From Terriglobia bacterium (lineage in GTDB: Bacteria > Acidobacteriota > Terriglobia > Acidiferrales > UBA7541), in the NCBI GenBank assembly GCA_020073705.1, contig JAIQES010000044.1:1-38605 (forward strand): a stretch of DNA of 38,605 bases. Reading direction: 5' to 3'. Of this stretch, positions 16,593 through 24,770 are shown piece after piece (the stretch's first letter is position 1; every line of letters starts with the position of its first letter). Under the pieces are notes generated by a model. That model was not told the origin of the DNA. It worked only from the letters and a program-made list of their open reading frames with translations, and did not search any database. Position numbers and translations under genes: made by a program.

Positions 16593-17024
16593 TCACGCCG
16601 TTTGCTGTGCGTTCACCTGATCACGCAGGCGCCGCGCCAGGTCCTCGACCAGCACTTCGATGCGGTCGCGGATTGCCCGATAGACGGCAAGATTGAATCC
16701 ATATGGATCGCCCACGTCCCAATCCTCGACTGGCGCTGTTGGCTCCGTAAAAATCGAAGCGCCGGCCCGGCCCGTCATATTGATCATAAGATCCGCCGCG
16801 GCCATGTCCTCCGGACGCAGAGACTTGGAGCGCTGTCCTTCGGCCGAAATTCCATGCTCGCCGAGCACGGTGAGAGTCAGCGGGGCAATCTCGCCAAACG
16901 CCACCAGACCTGCGCTGGATGGCACAATCACATCGGCTGCGATGTGCCGTGCGATCGCCTCCGCCATCTGACTCCGGCAGGCATTGCCGATGCACAGGAA
17001 CAGAACCTTCGTATGCGTGGCCAT
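16593..17024 (-). CDS. Low-molecular-weight protein-tyrosine-phosphatase family protein (ArsC-like)
   Basis: A 143-residue protein with the phosphatase P-loop C-I-G-N-A-C-R (Cys11 to Arg17) and a general-acid Asp in 'WDVGDP' (about residue 103). Thioredoxin-linked arsenate reductases share this fold but need two extra cysteines, about residues 82 and 89. Here that stretch is 'MINMTGRAGA' and has none, so a phosphatase, or an arsenate reductase using a different thiol, is more likely. ATG 17024 is preferred over a frame start at 17174 because GGGAGA precedes it and the P-loop is then at its usual distance. It follows pdxT by 49 bases on the same strand and may be co-transcribed. Confidence 0.8.
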   Translation of the reverse strand: MATHTKVLFLCIGNACRSQMAEAIARHIAADVIVPSSAGLVAFGEIAPLTLTVLGEHGISAEGQRSKSLRPEDMAAADLMINMTGRAGASIFTEPTAPVEDWDVGDPYGFNLAVYRAIRDRIEVLVEDLARRLRDQVNAQQTA

Positions 17025-17073
17025 ACTGCGATCTCCCGGCCGGGTCTCCGAGGCAAACAGAATGACACGGATT

Positions 17074-17709
17074 TCAGCGGCGCTCAACCGGAACGGCGGA
17101 TGAGGGGGCTGGAGTTTTCGCGGGTCTGTCTCCTGCGCCGTTGGGTTGGCCTGCCATCCGCATAAAATAATCATGCACAGTCGTGTCGGTTGTGAGTTCG
17201 GGATGGAAGGTCGCGATCAAAATTCGGCCTTGGCGCACCAGCACAGCTTTGCCTGCGGAAGAAGCGAGAACTTCCACGCCTGGCCCCGTGCGCTCGATGA
17301 TCGGGGCGCGAATGAAGACCATTTCGATGGGGGCTGGTGAAAGGGCTGTAACCTCGTGACGCACTTCGCTCGCGAGCTGGCGACCGTAAGCGTTGCGCGC
17401 GACGGCTATGTCGGAAAGCCCGAGGGAGGGCTGCGTGGGGTTGCTGACTTCCTTCGCCAGCAAGATGGCCCCAGCGCACGTGCCGAAGATAGCCCCGCCA
17501 CGCGCGGCATGTTCACGCAGACTCTTGTCGAGGCCCTCTTCGACAAGGAACTTCCATTGGGTCGTGCTTTCTCCGCCGGGCAGGATTATGGCGTCCACGC
17601 CATCAAAATCGCGTGGCGTGCGCACAAACACATGCTCGACCCCCATTCGCGCCAGCATCGCGCCATGCGCGTCAAAATCGCCCTGTACTGCGAGGATTCC
17701 GACTTTCAA
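17074..17709 (-). CDS. pdxT: Pyridoxal 5'-phosphate synthase glutaminase subunit
   Basis: This subunit hydrolyses glutamine and channels ammonia to PdxS for PLP synthesis. The 211-residue class I glutamine amidotransferase has 'LPGGEST' (about 44-50), nucleophile Cys78 in 'GTCAGA', and His169/Glu171 in 'FHPELT', completing the triad. The start is taken as TTG 17709-17707 because families begin 'MKVGILAVQG' and GGGAGG lies about 11 bases upstream. An in-frame ATG at 17766 lies inside a repeat element and would add 19 foreign residues. A Pro/Ala-rich tail of about 20 residues extends beyond the core. The repeat copy separates it from pdxS by 144 bases. Confidence 0.92.
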   Translation of the reverse strand: MKVGILAVQGDFDAHGAMLARMGVEHVFVRTPRDFDGVDAIILPGGESTTQWKFLVEEGLDKSLREHAARGGAIFGTCAGAILLAKEVSNPTQPSLGLSDIAVARNAYGRQLASEVRHEVTALSPAPIEMVFIRAPIIERTGPGVEVLASSAGKAVLVRQGRILIATFHPELTTDTTVHDYFMRMAGQPNGAGDRPAKTPAPSSAVPVERR

Positions 17710-17759
17710 GAATTCCCATGCCTCCCAAACATCCTGTCCATCAGAGAAAATCTGGTTAA

Positions 17760-17820
17760 CTGTCATTCCAAGCCTCGGCAGGGACCGGGATGAATTCTGC
17801 GAGGAATGACTCTAGAGACG
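17760..17820. repeat. Dispersed palindromic repeat, copy C (partial)
   Basis: Begins CTGTCATTCCAAGCC, then a CGGCAGGGACCGGGAT insert, GCGAGGAATGAC, and an A-rich run. It closely matches the left half of copy B at 35296-35445 and lacks the second arm. It lies between pdxS and pdxT and separates genes that are normally close together. Confidence 0.7.
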
Positions 17821-17853
17821 AAAAATAAGGCTCAATCTGTTACCGCGACAGTC

Positions 17854-18765
17854 CTACCATCCGCGAGTTTGCAGCAGGTCCTTTTCCTCGATTTGGCGGA
17901 TGTCGAGGCCTTTCATCGCTTCGCCCAGTTCTTCAGAAGCTTCAAGGACGGCCTTCGCGTCCTGGTAATGCGTGGTGGCCTTCACGATGGCCCTCGCCCG
18001 CTTTTCCGGATCACTCGACTTGAAGATTCCCGACCCGACGAAAACTGATTCGGCGCCCAGATGACGCACCAGTGCCGCATCGGCAGGCGTTGCGATTCCA
18101 CCGGCGGAAAAATTTGGAACGGGGAGTTTGCCCGTGCGGGCGATCTCGCGGACAAGGTCCAGCGGCGCAGCCAGTTCCTTTGCAACGTGCATCAACTCGT
18201 CGCCGCGGAGCGTTGTGAGGCGGCGCATCTCACCGGTGATTGTCCTCATGTGCCGCACGGCTTCGACCACATTGCCCGATCCGGCTTCGCCCTTGGTGCG
18301 GATCATCGCGGCGCCTTCGGCAATGCGCCGCAACGCCTCACCCAGATTCCGCGCGCCGCAAACAAAAGGAACCTTGAAATCGTGCTTCCAGACGTGATTT
18401 TCATCGTCAGCGGGTGTCAGCACCTCGCTTTCGTCGATGAAATCCACCTGGAGCGCTTCGAGCACAGCGGCTTCTGCAAAATGGCCGATGCGCACCTTGG
18501 CCATCACGGGAATGCTCACGGTGTTCATGATTTCGCGGATAATTTTCGGCGAGGCCATGCGCGCCACTCCACCTTCCTTGCGGATGTCCGAAGGCACACG
18601 CTCGAGCGCCATGACGGCGCAAGCTCCGGCCTCCTCGGCAATGCGCGCCTGCTCGGCGTTGGTGACATCCATAATGACGCCGCCCTTGAGCATTTCGGCC
18701 AGGCCTACTTTCACGCGCCACTGGTCGTTCGAATAATTTCCATCGTTCCCCTGCGTTGCACTCAT
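17854..18765 (-). CDS. pdxS: Pyridoxal 5'-phosphate synthase lyase subunit
   Basis: This subunit condenses ribose 5-phosphate, glyceraldehyde 3-phosphate and ammonia from PdxT to make PLP (DXP-independent pathway). The 303-residue TIM-barrel protein has the conserved '[14 protein letters not shown]' (Asp for ribose phosphate), Schiff-base Lys90 in 'VMAKVRIGH', and a second lysine in '[10 protein letters not shown]'. ATG 18765 is preferred over an in-frame start at 18789 because GAGGAGA sits directly upstream. It heads the pdxS-pdxT block and starts 65 bases after the thioesterase stop. Confidence 0.97.
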   Translation of the reverse strand: MSATQGNDGNYSNDQWRVKVGLAEMLKGGVIMDVTNAEQARIAEEAGACAVMALERVPSDIRKEGGVARMASPKIIREIMNTVSIPVMAKVRIGHFAEAAVLEALQVDFIDESEVLTPADDENHVWKHDFKVPFVCGARNLGEALRRIAEGAAMIRTKGEAGSGNVVEAVRHMRTITGEMRRLTTLRGDELMHVAKELAAPLDLVREIARTGKLPVPNFSAGGIATPADAALVRHLGAESVFVGSGIFKSSDPEKRARAIVKATTHYQDAKAVLEASEELGEAMKGLDIRQIEEKDLLQTRGW

Positions 18766-18830
18766 GTGTCTCTCCTCACCTGAATCCAATTTCGCCCGAT
18801 CCTGGGCCGGCGGATCAATTTCGCCTCACG

Positions 18831-19256
18831 CTATTGTTTCCGGTACTTCTCCCGATCGATTATGACAAAGCGCCCCTGGCCACGCGCCAGTACATTTCCC
18901 GCCGCATTTCGGATCTCACCTTCATGATACAACTGACGGCCATCGCGGCGCGCCACAAATCCCTCGACCACAATCTCTTGGTCCACACGGATGGGCCGAA
19001 GGTATTCCACGCGTAAATCCGCCGTGACTACGTGTTCCCCATAAAACCGGGACGCCTTGCCCATGACTTCGTCGAGCAGCAAGGCGATGATCCCACCATG
19101 GAGAAAGCCCGAACCGCCCTGATATTCATCGCCGAGCTGAAACCGCCCTACGATGCGCTGGCGTTCATCATTCTGTTCGAACGCAAGCTGCATGCCCCGC
19201 GCATTTGCGCCACCGCAGCCGAAGCAAGGGTTCTCAGGTTTCGGATCGAGTCTCAT
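18831..19256 (-). CDS. PaaI-type hotdog-fold thioesterase
   Basis: A 141-residue single-domain hotdog protein that should hydrolyse acyl-CoA thioesters. The core motif 'GGSGFLHGGIIALLLDEVMG' (about residues 47-66) carries the family's H-G-G and catalytic acid positions. The start 'NPCFGCGGANARGMQL' with two cysteines is typical of a subgroup of PaaI-like proteins. The ATG at 19256 follows AAGGAG at 5 bases. It is the upstream gene on the strand leading into pdxS. Substrate is unknown, and any link to PLP synthesis is probably only transcriptional. Confidence 0.88.
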   Translation of the reverse strand: MRLDPKPENPCFGCGGANARGMQLAFEQNDERQRIVGRFQLGDEYQGGSGFLHGGIIALLLDEVMGKASRFYGEHVVTADLRVEYLRPIRVDQEIVVEGFVARRDGRQLYHEGEIRNAAGNVLARGQGRFVIIDREKYRKQ

Positions 19257-19362
19257 TACACTCCTTAGACCGGTACCACGCGGGGCATCTCCGGGCGCGG
19301 CGCGGCTTGCGTCTGTACATGAACATTATGCCTCGTAAAGAGCCATTTTGTCTTTCCGTCGG

Positions 19363-19392
19363 TTGACAACAGTCTCGCGAACGGTTTATTAC
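19363..19392 (+). promoter_or_regulatory. Sigma-70-like promoter for the SDR gene
   Basis: A perfect TTGACA (19363-19368) is followed after 18 bases by TATTAC (19387-19392); a 17-base spacing gives TTATTA. The predicted start near 19398 leaves a 5' leader of about 60-75 bases. Confidence 0.5.
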
Positions 19393-19471
19393 AGTTCTCA
19401 TTAAACTGTGTGTTTGCAATCACCCGAGCGATTGAAATGAGTATCCCGGCTCAAACATGGGGGTAGAAGCA

Positions 19472-20293
19472 ATGACGAGTGGTCAGCTAGAGAGGAACCC
19501 CGGTACTCGAAGTGGCGGAACGCTAGCGGGTAAGATCATCATCGTGACTGGCGCCAGCCGAGGGATTGGCCGGGCGATCGCGCTTCGGCTGGCTCAGGAA
19601 GGCGGAAAACTTCTCCTCGCCGCTCGAGACGAGGCCGCCCTGGCCAACGTTGTAGCCGAGATCACCGCTGGCGGCGGGACAGCAACATCATTCGCCACCG
19701 ATCTTCGCATCGCCGGCGCTCCTGCAACCCTCGTAGAAGCCGCACTCGAGGCATTTGGCGCAATCGACATCATCGTCAATAACGCAGGGGCGACTCGCCG
19801 CGGCGATTTTCTTGAACTGTCTGAAACCGACTGGATGGACGGCTTCGCGCTGAAGTTCTTCGGCGCGGTGCGCCTGGTCCGGGCGGCCTGGCCCCACCTC
19901 AAGAAGCGCGGGGGCTCGGTGCTCAACATCATCGGCATCGGCGGCCGTACCCCTGGCCCCGAGTTCACGATTGGTGGCTCGGTCAACGGGGCATGCCTAT
20001 CGTTTACCAAGGCATTGGCGGATATTGGCATCCGCGATGGGGTCCAGGTCAATGCGATCAACCCCGGATGGGTCCGCACGGACCGGTTTCGCAAATTGCT
20101 CGCGTCCCAGGCAGCTCAACACGGTGGCGACATCGAAGCTGCCACCGAAGAGGTCGTTCGTAAGGCAAATGTCGTGCGGCTGGGTGAACCCGAGGATGTT
20201 GCAAACCTTGCGGCTTTTATCCTCTCGCCGCAAGCCCGGCTGTTACAAGGAGCGCTGATCGACCTCGACGGCGGCCAAACAAAGACCGTCTAG
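19472..20293 (+). CDS. Short-chain dehydrogenase/reductase lacking the classical catalytic residues
   Basis: A 273-residue Rossmann-fold protein with the SDR cofactor motif T-G-A-S-R-G-I-G and the structural 'NNAG' motif, so it should bind NAD(P). The catalytic part is unusual. The Ser of the usual 'NISS' is replaced ('NIIGIGG'), and the Y-x-x-x-K position reads 'GGSVNGA', so Tyr and Lys are Gly and Asn. A known SDR subgroup shows the same G/N pattern before 'FTKAL'. 'INPGWVRTDR' and 'DGGQT' endings are normal. ATG 19472 is preferred over ATG 19457 because GGGGGTAGAAG gives a ribosome site. It is a single-gene unit with its own promoter. Confidence 0.85.
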   Translation: MTSGQLERNPGTRSGGTLAGKIIIVTGASRGIGRAIALRLAQEGGKLLLAARDEAALANVVAEITAGGGTATSFATDLRIAGAPATLVEAALEAFGAIDIIVNNAGATRRGDFLELSETDWMDGFALKFFGAVRLVRAAWPHLKKRGGSVLNIIGIGGRTPGPEFTIGGSVNGACLSFTKALADIGIRDGVQVNAINPGWVRTDRFRKLLASQAAQHGGDIEAATEEVVRKANVVRLGEPEDVANLAAFILSPQARLLQGALIDLDGGQTKTV

Positions 20294-20312
20294 ACCACCA
20301 ATTCCTGATCTC

Positions 20313-20873
20313 TTACTTGCTGGAGGTGCTCTGCCCTAGTTTCCGCAAGCGGTCCTGCAGTTTGCGGCGCAGAGCCGCGGGCGTGTTGGGATTGAAAGCC
20401 ACCAGGTACCACAGCGGCTGGCTGCGATCTCGCGCGAGCCATGCCAGGGTGGCAGGGTCCGCGTTGGGATGCCGCGCCACGTTTTCCCGTATCGCCGGGT
20501 AGGGGTGCTTGGCCAGTTTGCCCAGCGTCTTCGAGGTAACCTTCGGATGCTCACTGATCAGCCGAAGCAGGTAGTAATCCGATTCCGGCGCCTCGCGGGC
20601 CAGCTTGTCGAGCATTTCGGCCTTCGAGTCGGCGTTCAGGACCAGTCCGATCTTCTCATCCCAGGACGAATTGATGTGGTTCAGCTCCTTCGTACGCGCG
20701 TGGATCAATTCCTCGAGGACCCGGCGCTCATGGTCGAGGAGCACTTGCGGCACTTGCGTGGTCTCCAGAGAATCAAGTACGCGGAGAAGATGCTGCCGTT
20801 CCCCGAATACAATCTGCGTTGTGCGCGGTGTCGAACCCTTGACCGGCGTCTGCACCAAATCAGAGCGTCTCAT
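20313..20873 (-). CDS. LRV-like repeat protein of unknown function
   Basis: A 186-residue cytoplasmic protein. The C-terminal half carries at least three leucine-rich-variant or HEAT-like helical repeats of about 24 residues. Typical runs are 'ISEHPKVTSKTLGKLAKHP', 'RENVARHPNADPATLAWLA' and 'LVAFNPNTPAALRRKL'. Such repeats normally bind protein partners. The N-terminal half ('ERQHLLRVLDSLETTQVPQ') is probably helical and resembles nothing I recognise. ATG 20873 follows GAGGTCG at good spacing, 7 bases after the stop of the upstream 113-residue gene, so the two are likely one operon. The alternative start at 20924 would overlap that gene. Confidence 0.65.
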   Translation of the reverse strand: MRRSDLVQTPVKGSTPRTTQIVFGERQHLLRVLDSLETTQVPQVLLDHERRVLEELIHARTKELNHINSSWDEKIGLVLNADSKAEMLDKLAREAPESDYYLLRLISEHPKVTSKTLGKLAKHPYPAIRENVARHPNADPATLAWLARDRSQPLWYLVAFNPNTPAALRRKLQDRLRKLGQSTSSK

Positions 20874-20880
20874 TGCGACC

Positions 20881-21222
20881 TCACTCAATAAAATCGAGTT
20901 CGTTTGCCAGATTTGCCAGTTCATCGTCTCGGATGTAAAGGCTCCTTGAATCGAGTGGCAAACCGGCTTCGACCTGCCGCTTCAGCCATCGTCCGGCTAC
21001 GTCTATTTTCTGCTCACGCGTCAAGCTGCGCCGCCCGCGCTCAAACCGCGCCAGGCTCGCACCAGAAATTCCAACCGCCGTTTCTTCCCCATTTACTCGA
21101 AAGAAGAAGAGTTCAGGCCGATCCCCCTGCGCCAAAAACCCCGCACGAACAAATTCCACGTCGAGGCGGTTGCCATCAGGCCCCGAAACGTCGAACCGTT
21201 CGTAGAGCGGATTGTAAGTCAT
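20881..21222 (-). CDS. Hypothetical protein, partner of the LRV-repeat gene
   Basis: A 113-residue charged soluble protein with no signal peptide or helix long enough for a membrane. Its N-terminal part looks like a small beta-rich segment ('ELFFFRVNGEETAVGISG'), and its C-terminal part looks helical and basic ('RFERGRRSLTREQK', 'GRWLKRQVEAG'). I recognise no family. It directly precedes the LRV-repeat gene with a 7-base gap, so it is probably translated from the same message. The ribosome site is weak. The 195 bases upstream, to 21417, contain no gene. Confidence 0.55.
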   Translation of the reverse strand: MTYNPLYERFDVSGPDGNRLDVEFVRAGFLAQGDRPELFFFRVNGEETAVGISGASLARFERGRRSLTREQKIDVAGRWLKRQVEAGLPLDSRSLYIRDDELANLANELDFIE

Positions 21223-21417
21223 CTCGAATTATCAGACCGGCTTACCTTGGAGTAAAGTTTCCGCAGCCGCCAAGGTTCCAGACGCGCAACACGCTCGCGC
21301 GGCGGACGCTGGCAGAATCAAGGGGATTTCCCTTCCCAGATTGCGCACGATGGGATATGCACGTACTTTGGAGTCGCCGAACGCGAAAACCGCCTGGGCG
21401 CAAAGTGACGTGGCCTG

Positions 21418-22122
21418 TCAGTCTCCCACAAGGAATGGATTTGTCTCGCGTTCCCGGCCGATCGTTGTGGCTTCACCGTGCCCCGGGTAGACAATCGTTT
21501 CATCGGGTAGTTCCAGGACCTTGCCCTTCAGCGAGCGGATGATTGCTTCGAACGATCCGCCCCACAGGTCGGTGCGGCCAATGCTCCCTGCAAACAGCGT
21601 GTCTCCGGCGAAGAGGCGCCCTGGCTCGCCCTCGATCGATTTCCCGGCGACAGCGGCAGTGCGGGTTTCGGGCATATCCGAGGGCATATAGAGGCAGACA
21701 CTGCCTTCGGTATGACCCGGCGTGTGCAATACGCGCGCCTGGAAGCGTCCCCAGCGGATGGCGTCTCCCTCTCTCAGCAGATCGTCAACTTCGACCTTTT
21801 CCGGCGTTTTCCAGCCAATCCAGGCCGCCTGCGCATCGAGCATGCGATAGAGCTCCAGGTCGTCTGCGTGCATTCGAACGGGCGCGCCCGTGGCTTGATG
21901 GATGCGCCGCAGTCCCCCGACGTGATCAATGTGCGAGTGCGTAATGATAATGGCGGAAACGCGCAACTTGTGCCGGTCGATAACATCGAGAATACGCCCG
22001 GCGTCGTCGCCCGGATCAATCACCAGAGCTTCCCGTGTCTCCGGATCGCCGACAATGTGGCAATTGCACTGCAACATCCCGACAGGCAGGATTTCGTGAA
22101 TCAGCTTTGTCGTTCCAGTCAT
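21418..22122 (-). CDS. Metallo-beta-lactamase fold hydrolase, glyoxalase II-like
   Basis: A 234-residue MBL-fold protein, probably a hydroxyacylglutathione hydrolase-like thioesterase of the short YcbL type. The metal motif T-H-S-H-I-D-H-V-G-G is present, with further ligands in 'HTPGHTEGS', 'FAGDTLF' and 'YPGHGE'. 'GMLQCNCHIVGD' is the usual first strand pair. A short insertion near 'PSDMPETRTAAVAGKSIEGEPG' lengthens one loop. ATG 22122 is preferred over 22158 because family members begin near 'LIHEILPVG' and GGATTTC gives a weak ribosome site. It is 64 bases from the MacB-like permease on the same strand, and a functional link is not evident. Confidence 0.88.
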   Translation of the reverse strand: MTGTTKLIHEILPVGMLQCNCHIVGDPETREALVIDPGDDAGRILDVIDRHKLRVSAIIITHSHIDHVGGLRRIHQATGAPVRMHADDLELYRMLDAQAAWIGWKTPEKVEVDDLLREGDAIRWGRFQARVLHTPGHTEGSVCLYMPSDMPETRTAAVAGKSIEGEPGRLFAGDTLFAGSIGRTDLWGGSFEAIIRSLKGKVLELPDETIVYPGHGEATTIGRERETNPFLVGD

Positions 22123-22186
22123 GAAATCCAATATAGCATTGGAAGCTGCGTTTAACATTCACTGCGCCGTGCCTGTCTGAATGCAG

Positions 22187-23407
22187 CTATTCGTAGCGAA
22201 GCGCTTCGATCGGGTCGAGGCTGGCGGCTTTCCGAGCCGGGTAGTAACCGAAGAAAATGCCGACGCACGCGGAAACCACAATCGCGAGCAAAATGGCCGA
22301 GACAGGCACGGTCGTGGGCCATTGCAGAAAGTGTGCGATAAGAATGGAACCGATCATGCCGAGGACCAAGCCGATGGCCCCGCCCATCAGACTCATAACG
22401 GCCGCCTCGCTGAGGAACTGCATCTGCACGGCTTCCTCACTGGCGCCGACAGCCATGCGCACCCCGATCTCTCGGGTGCGCTCCGTAACAGACACGAGCA
22501 TGATGTTCATGATTCCGATGCCGCCAACCAGCATGGCGATGGATGCAATGCTCGCCAGCAAAGCCTCCATCTGCCGCGCGGAATCGGCCAGTGCGTTCGC
22601 GATCTCGACCGGATGCCGGATATTGAAATCGTCTGCTTTCCCGAGCCGGATGTTGTGACGTTCCCGAAGCAGATCGGTGATTTCCCGTTCGGCCACCGGA
22701 ACCATCTCCGGAGAGATGGCCGCACACCAAATATCATCGAGCCAGTCGATACCCCTGATTTTCTTCTGGACCGTCGTGTACGGCATCAACATCGTATCGT
22801 CCTGATCCTGGCCCGTCGCCGACTGCCCCTTTGCTTCGAGCAGGCCAATCACTTTGCAGGGTTGGTTGGCCACGCGGATGGTCTGACCGATAGGATCATC
22901 CTTCAGGAAGAGAATCTTCGCCACAGTGCGTCCAAGAACACAGACGTTGTCCGCGCGATCAATTTCATCCTGACCGAACATTGTCCCGCGCTCTACCGCT
23001 AGTTTTTTCACGTAGAGGTAGTCCGGAGAAACACCTCTCGTTTGGGTGTACCAATTCTGGTTTGAGAAAACCACTTGCGCGTGGCCATCCACGTTGGGCG
23101 TGACGTGCGAGACAATCGGAATCTGGTCCTGGATGGCTTTGACATCCTCCAGGATGAGCGTCTTCGTTGCGCCGTTTCCTGTGCGAACGCCATTCAGGTT
23201 TACGCCTCCGGCCTCAATCCACACCATGTTGGCGCCCATTTCCGCGATGGCGGTTTGGATTCTCTCCGACGCGCCCGCACCGATTGCGACCGTGCAGATC
23301 ACGGCAGCAACGCCGATGATGACGCCAAGCATCGTCAGCGCCGTGCGCATCTTGTTCCGCCCTAATGCGCGAAATGCCATTCGTAAAGCAACTGTCAGCT
23401 CCACCTG
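22187..23407 (-). CDS. MacB-like ABC transporter permease
   Basis: A 406-residue permease of the MacB/FtsX class. One N-terminal transmembrane helix (about 20-45, 'TALTMLGVIIGVAAVICTVAI') is followed by a large MacB_PCD periplasmic domain, then a C-terminal FtsX-type domain with three helices (about 275-400), including 'GGIGIMNIMLVSVTERTREIG'. These proteins use mechanotransmission to drive efflux or secretion. GTG 23407 is chosen because GGAGG lies 6 bases upstream; an in-frame TTG at 23422 lies before that site. No ATPase or membrane-fusion gene is adjacent in the window, so the cognate MacB-type ATPase must be elsewhere. Confidence 0.9.
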   Translation of the reverse strand, partial: QVELTVALRMAFRALGRNKMRTALTMLGVIIGVAAVICTVAIGAGASERIQTAIAEMGANMVWIEAGGVNLNGVRTGNGATKTLILEDVKAIQDQIPIVSHVTPNVDGHAQVVFSNQNWYTQTRGVSPDYLYVKKLAVERGTMFGQDEIDRADNVCVLGRTVAKILFLKDDPIGQTIRVANQPCKVIGLLEAKGQSATGQDQDDTMLMPYTTVQKKIRGIDWLDDIWCAAISPEMVPVAEREITDLLRERHNIRLGKADDFNIRHPVEIANALADSARQMEALLASIASIAMLVGGIGIMNIMLVSVTERTREIGVRMAVGASEEAVQMQFLSEAAVMSLMGGAIGLVLGMIGSILIAHFLQWPTTVPVSAILLAIVVSACVGIFFGYYPARKAASLDPIEALRYE

Positions 23408-23569
23408 GACCTCCGGCAACAACCGTGCCGCTCAACAACCCGAATTGTATTCGAAGTAATTGTATCTGCATTTTATCATTCGTTGCCAGCCCCTTCCCGC
23501 CATCGAACGCCGCTCTAAATCGCGTTCTGCTAAGATGAGACCGCGAACACGGAGAATTCGACACTGTCC

Positions 23570-24658
23570 ATGCCGCTGGAAACTCCATTGCTCGGCCTTC
23601 ACAGGGCCTCTGGCGCCGAGATCGTTGAATATTTTGGCACGCTCCTGCCCGCGCGATTCGGCGATTTTACGGCCGAATACAGGGCCGCGCGCGACGCAGT
23701 CGCCCTGGCCGATACGAATTTCCGGGCGTTCTTTTCCTTTTCGGGGCCCGACCGGCACCGCTACTTGAATGCAGTTCTTTCTTCAAATGTCCGCGACCTC
23801 AAACCAGGACAAGGAGCAATCGGCCTGCTGCTGACGCCTCAGGGGCACATTCTCGCCGAGGTCGAAACGTTCGCGCTGGCTGAGCGCATCCTAGCGTCTT
23901 CCCATGTCATGGTGCGCGAACGCACGTTTTCCACGTTCGATAAATTCATCATCATGGACGACGTCGCCCTCGAGGATATGACCCCTTCGACAGGAACACT
24001 TGATCTCGTGGGACCACGCGTCGCCGAACTGATTTCCGAGCTGGCTAGGGTCGACATTTCGGCCATTCCCGCGTCAGCACACATCGAAGCGGCGTTCGGC
24101 TCAATTCCCTGCCGCATCATCCGCCACACATGGATAGACCATCCCGCCGCGATGGTGGTCGTCGCGCGCGAACAACTTACCGCATTGTGGTGGGAGCTGG
24201 AGGGCGCCGTCCGCGCGCACGGAGGCGTTCCCGCGGGCCTGGAAGCACTCAATTCGATTCGCCTGGAGTCCGGAACCGCATGGTTCGGACAAGACTATGA
24301 CGACACGAATATCCCCCACGAAGCAGGCCTCGAACTGTCCCACATCAGCTACGAAAAAGGCTGCTATACCGGCCAGGAAATCGTTGAGCGTGTCCGCTCA
24401 CGCGGCCACGCCAACCGGCGGCTGACGGGATTGCAATTTCTTTCCGGGGAACCTCCCGCGCCGGGAACAAAACTGTTCTTTACGGGGAACGAAGCCGGCC
24501 ATGTCACCAGCGCAGCCATCTCTCCCTTGCTCGGCAGGCCGATTGGTTTGGGCTATGTGCGGCGTGAGCATTCGAGCATTGGAACGCGCCTCGATGCATC
24601 AGGCACGGCCGCCGAAGTGATCTCGCTTCCGGTGCTGGAGAAGAAAAGTTCCGGCTGA
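23570..24658 (+). CDS. ygfZ: YgfZ/GcvT-type folate-binding protein
   Basis: A 362-residue GcvT-fold protein. The YgfZ signature K-G-C-Y-T-G-Q-E occupies residues 263-270, with the conserved Cys265. YgfZ supports folate-dependent assembly or repair of iron-sulphur enzymes. It is longer than E. coli YgfZ (about 326 residues), because a GcvT-like N-terminus ('FGDFTAEYRAARDAVALAD') is kept. A glycine-cleavage T-protein is less likely because of the KGCxxGQE motif. Translation from ATG 23570 is supported by coverage of the fold, although the ribosome site is poor. It is divergent from the MacB-like gene. Confidence 0.88.
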   Translation: MPLETPLLGLHRASGAEIVEYFGTLLPARFGDFTAEYRAARDAVALADTNFRAFFSFSGPDRHRYLNAVLSSNVRDLKPGQGAIGLLLTPQGHILAEVETFALAERILASSHVMVRERTFSTFDKFIIMDDVALEDMTPSTGTLDLVGPRVAELISELARVDISAIPASAHIEAAFGSIPCRIIRHTWIDHPAAMVVVAREQLTALWWELEGAVRAHGGVPAGLEALNSIRLESGTAWFGQDYDDTNIPHEAGLELSHISYEKGCYTGQEIVERVRSRGHANRRLTGLQFLSGEPPAPGTKLFFTGNEAGHVTSAAISPLLGRPIGLGYVRREHSSIGTRLDASGTAAEVISLPVLEKKSSG

Positions 24659-24770
24659 AATCGTATCCACCGCGCGCGTTTGTCAATACGCGGACCTTCT
24701 TGTATCGTTATCGTTTGTTTTTTAACTCTTTGGTTGCGGCATGGGCCGCCGGGTAGAGAGGATCCAATTC

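Noticed and set aside
16593-17024. Thioredoxin-coupled arsenate reductase (arsC)
   Set aside because: The two resolving cysteines required by that enzyme are absent and no ars genes are adjacent, so only the broader phosphatase-family call is made.
17710-17766. Upstream ATG start for pdxT
   Set aside because: The ATG lies inside a repeat copy, and the added residues are not part of the PdxT family; the TTG at 17709 fits the conserved start.
20313-21222. Classical toxin-antitoxin pair
   Set aside because: Neither product shows a known toxin fold or DNA-binding antitoxin motif, and the second gene is larger than usual with scaffold-type repeats.
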